In this document: positions 24,271-34,829 of the stretch, in pieces
Layout of the letters: each line of letters starts with the position of its first letter
Position numbering within the stretch: the stretch's first letter is position 1
From: Centropus unirufus
Lineage: Eukaryota; Chordata; Aves; Cuculiformes; Centropidae
Reading direction: 5' to 3'
Length of the DNA stretch: 64,000 nt
Assembly (NCBI GenBank): GCA_013397695.1
Contig: VYZI01000261.1
Coordinates: 507,240-571,239 of the forward strand
The notes under the pieces: model-generated
What the model saw: the letters and a program-made list of their open reading frames with translations, nothing else
Database searches by the model: none
Told to the model about the DNA's origin: nothing
Program-made: the position numbers and the translations under genes

Positions 24271-27200
24271 TGGCAGAGGGGGTTATACAACGATATTTCA
24301 CATAGCATTAGGCATCCATACTTCAGCAGCTAAATTATATTTCTAGAATTGGTATATTCAGAGTAAGATGACTGAATTTTACCACTTATGTATGCAATTT
24401 GAATACTCTACCTATGACTGCACGCTCACATGATAGTCAATGTAGACCTAGCAAATGAAGCCCATCTTTCAGCTGACCAGCCAAGAGGTACTTCTTTTAG
24501 ATAAGCCGAATTGCAGTCTGGGGTCTGATGATTATACTGACTACAGGCTTGATTCAGTAGCCCAGATATGTGCCCAGAACACCTCACAAGCTCTAAACTA
24601 TTCTTGCTCACCTCTCACTATGTTTCCAAAAACGTCTGGTTCTGTTGCACACAGTTTGTCACGGTTGTCAACTGCATGGAGATACCTTGAATAATCTACA
24701 GGTTTTTATATAGCACCATATATGCATGTTTGAACCCAGACTGCAAGGATGTCTAGTAGGAGCTTGGACATCTAACACATGGATAGATGTGCTCTCACTT
24801 TTTGTCTGTTTCTTAGAGATTCTTTTTCCTCAGAACCCAATTCTTGTAATTGCATTTCTACTGTGAAATTGTAGGGACACTTGAACTTAGAGAGTTCCAA
24901 CTCCAACTTAGAGAGCATGTAGGCAAGAAGCCACTCTGCAGGTTTTCCTTCCTTGGTCAGTCAGGGGTTTTACCTTCACTACCCTCATAATTTTCTTATA
25001 CTTCATAGACTAATTTTAATATAATTTGTTCATTCTCGCCCCTGCCCTCTTCCTTCTTTTAATTTGTGAAAATCACACATATGCAAACACTGAACATTGA
25101 CTTGACTTTTATGTTTCATAAAATCATAGTAAAATAAAAATACACAAGGGAGATGGGAAAGGAAAAGGACTGACTATTCTTTTTGCAGTTCTTTTGATTA
25201 AAAGCATTGACAGCAGTTTCACCTAAGGAAAGTGGTATTTCACAGAGCACCTGTCTAAACACCATATGTTTATAATCTTTATCCTTCTAAGTTTCTGTAT
25301 TTTTCCGAAAAAGAAGCTTTGATTGTTTCAAACTGTTCCTGTATTTCACGACACTAATTTCAGGTGGTGCCATGTGAATGTCATTAAAGGTGAGGAAGGA
25401 CCAAAAGATCTAAAAGCATAAAAATAATCTCCTTTCTTTCAGAGAAATGAAGTCATTCATATCTCATCAATTATTCCTCTGTGGGAATTTGGGCCTGAGT
25501 AGAAAAGACCTCCTTTTTTGAGCATATGGATGAGTCAAACTGCAATAGAAAGAAAGCACATGTCTCAGTAATTTAGCTTCAACTGCTCATTTATATCAAT
25601 AAGAAAATACTGTAAACAATGCAGTTGGATTTTTTTTAGCAATGCACTGGAATAGCTATAGATGTCTGCATGAATATACAATGGGATCTGTCTGATACAT
25701 TCCATTTATGCTTTTATGATTTTGCAAGGAACAATTCAAGTCTTATTAGATTCTTCTGCATCAATTTAATGGAGATAAATAAAATCCGAACATCTTCCTT
25801 CCCCAACACAATCTGATGTGTAAGGCTAAAGTCACTCTGACTGCAGACGGCAATGGGATAAGAATAAATTACAGCTCATATCACCCTCCCAAATTTCCTG
25901 CCTTATTTAACAACTTGATGCTGACAAAACCAAGAATTAACATGGGCTGACATGCTGATGGGACTGAAATTGTATAGCTGCAAATGACATCATGAATATC
26001 TCTGTTCTCTGCAACTCTGGTACAATTTTGGATCAGAAGTCCTTTCCTATTTTCTGTCTAAGAAAATGAATTCTGTTTAATCAAACTAATTCCACAATAA
26101 AATCCTAAATAGTAAAAATAAATATTTCTCTTCTTCGACAAGAAGATTCCTTGGCTGAAAAATGGAATGGAGAAGTAATAATGATGTTTCTGGAAAATAT
26201 TTGAAAACCAAGGAAAAGTTAATTATTTTGTAATATACATTCCGAGAAAGGCAAAATTTAATTAATTATGTTTAAAAGACCAAACTTGTTGCTTTTAAGC
26301 TCAGTGGCAAAAATCTCCAAAGACATAAAAAGTAGCTGTACTGGTTCGTAAAGCTATCCAATCAGTTCCCTGTTTTGTTTTCAATCACAGCTGAAAATGG
26401 TTGCTCAGGGGTAAGTATGAACAAACCAAAAAATTATGGTGCTTCCATCCTGTGCTTCCGTCCTATGCTTCTGTTTGCCCTCCTCAGTAATCCTTAATGG
26501 ATCTTTGTTCTGTATTTCCAGTCTCCCTTTAAACCAGTTAAACAGTTTTGTATACACTGAGATCCTTTCTTGAGGAGTTTCACAGATCTACGCTATAGTG
26601 TAAAGAATGAAATTCTGTTTTGTTCCTTTTGAACTGGGCTCTTACTAGCTTCATTTGACTGTCTCTAGCTCTTATGCTGAAGGCATAGTAAAAGTTACTC
26701 TCTGTCTGTTTGCTTCATGCCACTCAGGACTGCAGACCTCTGTGATATCCCCTTTAATTGACCTGTTTTCCAAGCAAAAGAGTTTTCTGGCTACTAGAAG
26801 AATCATTCTGTTATTTTTTATCATGAGAAAGCTCTTCCATGTCTTTGGTCATACTTACTGCTTTTTCTGATTCTTTTCCCCTTCTAATATACCTTTTGAA
26901 TGAGGGGAACAGAAACTGCACACTGTGTCTGATATGTGGATTAACTATGGATCTGCCAAAGGAGCACTCTGAGTATTATTGTGGGCTCATTCATAGCATC
27001 CGGCCTACTGAATGGAATATGAAGATATTTGTCTTTCCAAACTGTTGATACCAGGATGTTTCCATTATTGCTGAGCAGTTCTTATACAGGGTCAAGGCCT
27101 TTTCTGCTTCTCACCCTTCCCACCAGCAAGTAGGCTGGGAGTGTAAAAGAGGTTGGAATGGGACAGCTGACTACAGCTCACCAAAGGGATATCCCATACT

Positions 27201-27888
27201 GTAGAACATCATGCTCAGCAATAGAAGCTGGGGGATAGAAGGAGGAAATAGAGAGATATTCAGAGTTATAGTGTTTGTCTTCTCAAGTAGCTGTCATGCG
27301 TGTTGGAGCCCTGCTTTCTCAGAGATGGTTGAATTCCTGCCTGATGATGAAAAGTGGTAAATGAATTCCTTGTTTTGCTTCGCTTGCACATAGCTTTTGC
27401 CACACTTAATTAAATGCCTTTATATGAACCCACAAGTTTTCTCACTTTTAACTTCCATTTCTCTCCCCTGTCGTACTGAGGAGTGTGAGAGAGAAGCTGT
27501 GTACTGCTTAGGTGCTGGCTGGGGTGAAACCACAACAACCACAAAGTTCTTTTCTTACTTCACAGTCCAGTGCAACAGCTGCTCTTTTGTTACACCAAGC
27601 CTTTCCAGTTGTTCCTAATAATTTCTTTCTTCTTTGAATAGTGGGGCCTTGCAGCTACCTGCAATTAAACCATACTAATCACTCAAGTACTAATACTAAT
27701 CAGTCAAGGAGAGTCCCTCTATTAGACAGTGTGGTGGAAATTTCAAGGCACAGGCTACTGATTTGCTTCCGTTTCAATAATCTCTATAGTCACAAGTATA
27801 GGCAAAGCCAGCCTAAACCACATGTCTTTCGGGGGGTTGTGTTTTTTGTTGCACTGTTGTTAGGGTTATGTCAAACTGATAACGCAAC
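24271..27888. other. Unique non-coding stretch
   Basis: No gene is recognised. A three-copy 13-bp tandem repeat of the TGCTTCCATCCTG type lies at 26440-26478. The 25700-26020 part is rich in AT motifs and lacks repeats, so it could be a weak candidate conserved element. Frames of 70 to 95 codons at 26655-27928 have no recognisable motif. Confidence 0.6.
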
Positions 27889-28105
27889 CATAGAATCATA
27901 CAATCACCAGGTTGGAAAAGAACTTTGAGATCACCAAGTCAAACCATACCTGTCCGAAACTAAAGCATATCTCTAAACACCTTGCCTACCCGTCTTTTAA
28001 ATACACCCATGAATGGTGACTCAACCGCTTCCCTGGGCAACATGTTCCAGTGCCTGATGACATTTCATTGAAGATTTTTTTCCTAATGTCTAATTTTAAC
28101 CTCCA
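27889..28105 (-). mobile_element. CR1 LINE 3' fragment, type B, minus strand
   Basis: This is a 217-bp CR1 3' end in reverse orientation. It opens with CATAGAATCATACAATCACC, the complement of the CR1 tail, followed by AGGTTGGAAAAGAACTTTGA and then CGTCTTTTAAATACACCC, CTTCCCTGGGCAACATGTTC and TTTCCTAATGTCTAATTTTA. These match the complement of the last part of CR1 ORF2 and its short 3' UTR. The element stops at about 28105, where CR1 would continue into the 'cctggtgcagc' box, so it is strongly 5'-truncated. It has no coding capacity. Several mismatches in the tail suggest moderate to old age. Confidence 0.93.
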
Positions 28106-31100
28106 GAACAGACCATCATCCACCTTTCTACCATCTCCTTTTAGATCTGAGTTACAAAATTTGTTGCACAAAAAGGTACATTGCATAGAGGCAGGAAGAT
28201 ATGTTATAGAGAAGACTAGAATCATGGTGACATATGGTCCATTACCCTCTGAACTGAATTTCCAGTGGTGAGGTACTGACTTTCTAGTAGAATTCTTGAG
28301 AAAAAAAAAAAGAACACTTCTACCCATTTATTCGAAGAACACAATACCTTTAAAGTCAGGCCTATTCTTAGGAAATAAAAGTTAATATCCTGGAAAGTTA
28401 TTTTCTGTGTTTCTTAGGTACAAAAATTAGTTCCATTTCCTGAGTGTCTTTCCTATGACCACCACTATGGTATTGTGTTAAATTCTATATTTCAAAACTC
28501 TATTCTCCCTTCTCTTCATCAAAAGCCAATTTTGAGCTTTTCCGGGTAATGTAGGTGTTGTGTTGTACAGTGTGATCATCCTAAGGGAGAACAGAATTTG
28601 CCAGCAGTTGTCACAAGACAGTAGCTAAAATGTTGAGATCTGTATCTGTATCTGTATCTCTATATTTGGAAGAGGAAATTGGGTATTTCCAATCAAGTAG
28701 GAGAAATGCAGTCTTTTAGTTAGATTGCTGAGGGCACCAGGATTCTAAAAGTGGGATTATATCAACACAACTAAATCCTCGTGTGACATTAGTCAACAGA
28801 ACATTATTACCTCTGCAACAATAACATATGCTGGATAAGAATTTTATTAACAATATTTTTTCCCTTCAATTAGACTTTCTTCTCCTTTTATCTTTCAGTG
28901 TCTCCTGTCTTCCCATCTAAATTTTCTTCTTCTGTATTGAAAAATAAACCTTCAAATATTCTAGCCACATTTCCAGCATTCAGCTGATTTTAAAGCTCAG
29001 CAAATATGTTATGCCAGCCTTATTCCCAGACACTTCTCTCCTCCTCCCCCAAAAATAATGACTTTGTATTTCAACAACTCTTTCCAGATTACAAAACCAG
29101 ATGGATTGCTCTCTACTACATGAATGAACGTATTCTTGATCGGAAAGTAGCAATCATTGAATACATCATGTACAATGACGCCAGGGAGGGAATTGTTTTT
29201 CATTCTGCCCAGTGAAGCATGTTGGAACACCTGTTTCCTATCTCGAAAATGTTTATGGTGACTAGCAAAGAAGTTAGTGCTGAAACAGCATCATTAAGTC
29301 AGTTTATCCTTCTTGGTCACCTGTTGAAGAAAAAAAGCTATTGAAGTGCTCAGCTTGTCCTTGGGATGTTGCCCCTCTCTCTTCCTATGAGGTAATTTCC
29401 TTAGCAGTGAAAAAGTCTGCTATTTGAAGGAAAGGAAAGCATAAAGCGAAAGATTCTAGTTTATTGGAGCTTTTTGTCATGACAAAGAGTCTTCTTGGCC
29501 CAGTAAGGGTCACAGAAAATACCAGAAATGAATATTGAGTATTGGTGAAATTCAAGAGATTAATGTAAGCTCTACTCTTTGCAGCTGTAAGTAAAATACT
29601 TTGAGCCCGAGACATAGTAAAAAATGGGATTGAGAGAACTCTCTCAATATACATTTGTGTACTTTGGACTTTCTTGCCTATGTTTAGTGGCTATCCATTA
29701 TTTAACACAAATGCAGGTAGGTGTATTTAATCAGATGAACCCCACTCTCAACACTGACCAGATGAAGAACACATGGTTTGTTGAGTGTATCAGAAAAACT
29801 GACAGTGAACACATGCTATTAAGGTGAGATGAAGTCATTACCTTTGCCATCTAAAGTATTTTCCTCCTGAACTGATGGAAATGAAAGTTTGGTGATACTT
29901 GTCCTTGGAGAATTTCAGTATCTCCAGTGTTGACATTAAAGCTGTGCAAACAACTGCATTTTTTGTCTGACTTAGCTGGAATAAAAAAGAAAAAGATTCA
30001 ACTGATTTAAAACTATGTTAGCCATTTTTTTCTTGTGAAATTCTGAACTCCTTTGAACTGGATTGAAACTTATAGCACAACACAAATGAATTCATTGTTT
30101 AATTTGTTTGCCCTTTGTTTTTATTAGTTACACTTGTAGTCAATTTGTTTAAAAATATTTTTCATTATTTCTAAGAAAATGTACTGCTATATTTGCAGTT
30201 TCCTTTCTGTTAACTTTATTAAACTTTTTTTTTTATGAAGAAAATTCTCTAACCTAGTTAAATGCAAGACTTTACTACGTTGCTTTTTTTCTTGAGATCA
30301 TTACCTACAAAGGGAATAAATAACTAAGTATATTCTCTGCCTAGAAAATATACTCTGTCTTAAATACAGAGCTCTGGGCTTTCAGGCACAGAAGCATTTA
30401 TTTTTATAGTGAAAACAACCACTTCTGGTCTAAATTTTATGAAAAACATGGATTTAGGATCTTAGGTTTCAATTACTACAGGCAGGTGCTAATGATGCAC
30501 AGCAAGACTATACAAAGATGTAAATCTTTTGTTTTCAAAGATCAGTTGCACAGCTTATTATACCTAGAACTTTTCTGGCAAATCTTCAAAGTATTTTGAT
30601 ATAACGGAAGACAAAAATTAGTGTCAAGCAATAGCAAAAAACTATAAACAAAGGTAGTATATCAGGATTTTTTTTTTGTCTCTGGATTTAATAAATTAGT
30701 AATTCATCTTCTAGAAGGAATGCATATATTGTCAGAGAAATGAATTCTAGCCTGATCATGGTTATTTTTTCAACTTTTTGTTATTTCTTATAATGTCATA
30801 GTTTCTTGACTATTTCTCAAATTTTTCATGGAGAGTTCACACCATAAATAGGCCAAAATAGAAGTATTTCCCCCTAATTCTATAGATTGTACTCTTTCTA
30901 CAGATGAGGAACTGAATCTCATATGCTTTACTTGATGTCAAGCAACAAATAAATAATTAGATTTAAAGAATGCTAAACCCATGCCTTAATTATAAGCCCA
31001 AAATTACACAAATCTTAAAGCAATGTGTCAAGGTAATTTAGTATAATGTAGTTTTGATTAATTATGTCGATTGCATTGACAAAGTAAAGCAAACACAGGC

Positions 31101-31106
31101 AAGAAA

Positions 31107-31124
31107 GGGGAGGGGAGGGGAAGG
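31107..31124 (+). repeat. G-rich tract, quadruplex-capable
   Basis: Three runs of four G separated by single A, followed by AAGG, make a tract that could fold into a two-layer G-quadruplex on the plus strand. Only the pattern is seen. No folding evidence exists here. Confidence 0.5.
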
Positions 31125-31459
31125 AAATGCCCAAACACTGACTAGTAAATTGACGGATACTAAACACGAAGTTAAGTAGTAATATCAGGAATTTCGCAAC
31201 ACCCTGCTAGGATCTTAACTATTAGAAGTGTCTTATAGTTCATAGGAAGAGTTCATGGAAAAAAGTTTTTACAAATAATTCAGAGTACATTTACTATATA
31301 TATAAGGATTTAGGTGTGAGCCATGAGATCTCTTGTGTTGTGGAATGATTTTAGTACAAACTTGATTATAAAGTTACTGTGTAAAATATTTTAAGGTCAG
31401 ACTGGATGAGTCTTGAGGAAAATATCTTGTGGAGAGTAATATTTTATCTTTTTATTATA

Positions 31460-31498
31460 TCCCTTTTTCCCTTTTTTTCCCTCTTTCTCTCTTTCTTC
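31460..31498 (+). repeat. Pure pyrimidine tract
   Basis: Thirty-nine consecutive C or T bases form an imperfect CCCTTTTT and CTTT repeat. Such homopyrimidine tracts can form triplex DNA and are also common as neutral simple sequence. There is no adjacent gene to give it a role. Confidence 0.8.
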
Positions 31499-33545
31499 AA
31501 TAGATACTTGAAGTGCATAAATAGGTAGATGCTTAATGGATTCAGGAAAAAATCCCACTGTCAGACAGGGGAAAAAGACTCCAATTTTACCACCATGCGG
31601 TCTATCCAGCTGAGACACAGAAAGATAAAAATCAGTTTGCAAAGCTGGGAGGGGACTAAAGCATAAGGAATTTTTCCATTTTTACAGGAAACCTTTCAAA
31701 GGAGTTTCCAAAATTGAGCATGGAATGGAGAAAAAGAGACATCATGGCAAATATGACAATGTTCAGTGGCCAAACTCTTCTCCATTTACCATTCCCTGAA
31801 CAATTAGCTCTAGTATAAAGTTATGTATCAGCAAGAATGGAAGTGAGGTAGGTGAGTATGCTATCAACAATAAAAGGTGAAATGAACTGGAATGGCTGAT
31901 ATTTACAGCAGCCAATAATACATTTCTGATTTGTTCTTTTGTCACTTATAAGGAGGAGTTGTGAACACCCAGGCTCAGCATATCTATTGAGCAGGTCTTT
32001 GCTATTGGCTGTTGGCAGTCAATGGTCATTGATGGATGAGTTCTCAGAATACTGAGCATGATATTGATTAGCCACTTCTGCTGATGAACTGGCACCTTAG
32101 ACTTTAGTGTCAGCCAGTTCATTAACCAAAATGAGTCCAGTTGTACCAAATGTCTTATCAAAATAGAACATTTACTTGGTTTCAAACTTTGAAAGGCCCT
32201 CAGCACACAAGAAAATGAAGACTTGGTTATATGACGAAGGAAGAGATAGTTCATGTCACTGACAATTTTTGCAGATACTAGCTCCTCTGCCCTTCACATT
32301 TCAGAAAAAGATTGGTGAGATGGTATGGGAAAAAAAAGAGGTTGAAAATCTGAATAACTCAAGTGGAAGCAAGTTAGTGCTAGATTGGTTTAAATTCGGA
32401 ATACTGAACAAGAAAAGTGAAAACAAAAAAGACCTCTGGTGCTGACATTAGGCAATTAAGTCAGAAAATGCTCACACTGGAGTTAATTTACATTGTCTTT
32501 AATTGGCAGCTGAGAATCTGTGATGTAAGGTTGATTTCATTGTCCTGAAAATAATGGAAATGCAAATATTACATGGAATGAACGTGCATTTTGATATCTC
32601 TCATTGCAGAGATCTTAAAATATATTCCTTAACAGTTTGCTCTAAATGTGTGTGTGGGTTTTGTTGTTGAGTAAAGACAGAAACTTCTAATCAGAAATAC
32701 TTTTGGTATCACCATGCATATGTAGGCTGTGGTGTACAACCACAGTAATACAGACCAGTAATACAGACCACCATTCCCAATGACTAGGTAAGACCATGGA
32801 TGTAGTATCATCTCAAAATATTCATCATGTAAATAAATCTTTGGTGAACAATAGTACTTAACAGTTTATCAATACAAAATTATACCACTTAAATTGCATT
32901 TATCATCACTACAATAGAGCTAAAATGAGAGCTAAAGATATGTTTGCAATATAGCCAAGTTCCTGTTGTGATTGTCCTGAATGTGTGCCAATCCACTGGA
33001 GATCCTCATACAACTGGAGGGCCATAATAATTTAGAAAGTCTTGCAAGTAAGTGAAAATTATCATTATTTCTCAAAACGCACATGCATAAACATGTCTGC
33101 AGTTGGCAGAAGTGTCACTGCTGGGTGGTGGTTGAAACTGGGAAACGATCCCTGATGGGTATTGGAGTGTAATTAAAGCACTTGCAATTATAACAATAAA
33201 ATTAATGCTTTTATAAAGTAATATCATTTCGATTATGGAAATGCTAAGTATTTTATTTATGTATCATTATCCGTGATCTGCAAATACCAAGCGTTAGGAA
33301 GAATTCAGGGAATTCAGATACATTTGAAAAATTACAAACTCAGATCTTTGAATCCTGAATATTTTGTTGAGGAGGAGTGTTTGTTGTTGATGATTCTATA
33401 CCAAGTGTGTAACTCTTTGGAAACAATGAAGCACTTTCTGATATTGGGTAACAGTTTTGGCTGGTAAAACATTAGATTTGATTGCTTCACCTACAATCAT
33501 TTAAACTTCAGTCACAGCAGTCTATTGTGGGAGAAGACTACAAGT

Positions 33546-33649
33546 ATAGAATCATAGAACATCTCAAGTAGCAAGTAACTCATAAGGCTCATTGTGTTCC
33601 AAACCTTGCTCCTTTCAGGACTAACTAAAACTAAACCACATGACTAAGA
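33546..33649 (-). mobile_element. CR1 LINE 3' fragment, type C, minus strand
   Basis: A 104-bp piece begins with TAGAATCATAGAACATCTCA and goes on to GTAACTCATAAGGCTCATTG, GCTCCTTTCAGGACTAACTA and CCACATGACTAAGAG. These words match the complement of a CR1 subfamily tail that differs from the type B tail next to it. It abuts the type B element at 33650 directly, with both in the same orientation. The type B copy therefore either inserted into the type C copy or landed at its edge. It is too short to code for anything. Confidence 0.75.
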
Positions 33650-34300
33650 GTCATAGAATCATAGAATCACTAGGTTGGAAAAGACCTCCTACCTCATCGA
33701 GTCTACCTATTCCTGTCAGATACTAAATCGTATCCCCAAGCACCACATCTTTAAATACCTCCAGGGATGGTGATTCCACCACCTCCCTGACAACCTATTC
33801 CAGGGCCAGAAGAACCTTTTGGTGATTTTTTTTTTCCTAATGTTCAATCTGAACCTCCCCTGGTGCAGCTTGAGGCCATTCCTCCTTGTCCTGTCGCCTG
33901 TTGGTATCACCATGATACCATGACCAGTTCTCTTGGAAGCCTGTTCTAGTGACTGATCAATCACTCAGTGAAAAATGTTTCCAGTGTCCAGTCTGAACTT
34001 TACCTGGTGCAGTTTTATTTCATTTCCTTGTGTCTTATTGCTGGTCACCAGAGCAAGAAAATTGGTACCTTCTCCTTCTCCGCTGCCCCCTAGAGGAAGT
34101 TGCAGACTGCTATGAGGTGCCCCCTCAGCCTTCTCCAAGCTGAGCAAACTGAATGTCCTCAGCTTCTCCTTGTAAGTTTTGGCTCGATGCTTTTCACCAT
34201 CTTTGTCACCTTCTTCTAGATATACTCTAAAAGTTTGATGTCCTTATTATATTGAGGCGTCCAAAACTGCACACAGTACTCAAGGTGGGTCTGCAAGATG
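33650..34300 (-). mobile_element. CR1 LINE fragment, type B, with internal duplication
   Basis: A minus-strand CR1 3' part starts with CATAGAATCATAGAATCACT and AGGTTGGAAAAGACCTCC, then GGGATGGTGATTCCACCACC. At about 33794-33900 it reads the box beginning CCTATTCCAGGGCC. At 33940 the element returns to that same box (CCTGTTCTAGTGACTGATCA, then AGTGAAAAATGTTTCC and ACCTGGTGCAGTTTTATTTC). A stretch of about 110 bases is therefore present twice with a period near 146 bp. Beyond 34080 it continues once through CCCCCTCAGCCTTCTCCAAG to CAAAACTGCACACAGTACTC. The two box copies differ a good deal from each other, so this is either an old duplication or two separately inserted copies. Confidence 0.9.
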
Positions 34301-34829
34301 ACTCAGGTCACAGCAGCCTTGTAGGTTCAAAATGTGCTGCCCAAACAGTAGTGTTGGTGTAATTTGGGAACCCTAATGATTGACATTTTCAGAGGTCTGA
34401 CAGATACAAAATCTCTAGGTGGCTTGTGTCTGGAGGAACATGCAGGATATCTGAGTGCAGTGATGTGGTTGCAATGCTAGTCTCCCAAGAAAATCAAAGT
34501 CACAAGGCATTAAAGGAGTATACACCCTGGTATGTGTAATACAATAAAAAACAAACATCAGCAGCTTCTTGTGGAATGCAATTATTCAACTCTCCTAAAC
34601 ATGGTGAAAACAATTTTATTGATTTTCAGTGAAAAGAAAAAACTAGCTGTTCCATCTCTTACAGCTTTCTTAGTATAAAAGTTTGCACTCACTGACTGTT
34701 TCACTCACTCACCTCAGATCCCTTTTTGATCTTTTCCTGGTCCATAAAAGCTGTGCTGATATGCAGACAGTTTGATTTTCAAGAGCAGGGTGTGTGCTAT
34801 GCTAGTCATGGCGCAAATAGGTTCATGGT
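34301..34829. other. Spacer between opposed CR1 copies
   Basis: About 530 bp separates a minus-strand CR1 and a plus-strand CR1. Its first 50 bases may still hold decayed CR1 sequence, since the element end is not sharp. The rest shows no gene and no recognisable repeat. Confidence 0.5.

Larger units (their letters stand above)
28106..33545. other. Unique non-coding stretch with simple repeats
   Basis: No gene is recognised in about 5.4 kb. Small features: a poly(A) run near 28300-28311, a TATCTG hexamer tract at 28638-28660, a G-rich tract at 31107-31124, a 39-base pure pyrimidine tract at 31460-31498, and a perfect 13-bp tandem duplication at 32744-32769. The 32420-32600 part carries ATGCAAAT at 32560-32567 among TAAT-type words and may be a regulatory element. 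Words near 30900-30950 faintly resemble ancient repeats. Confidence 0.6.

Noticed and set aside
28638..28660. The TATCTG hexamer tract as a telomere-like repeat
   Set aside because: The unit is TATCTG and not TTAGGG, and only about four units are present, so it is an ordinary microsatellite.
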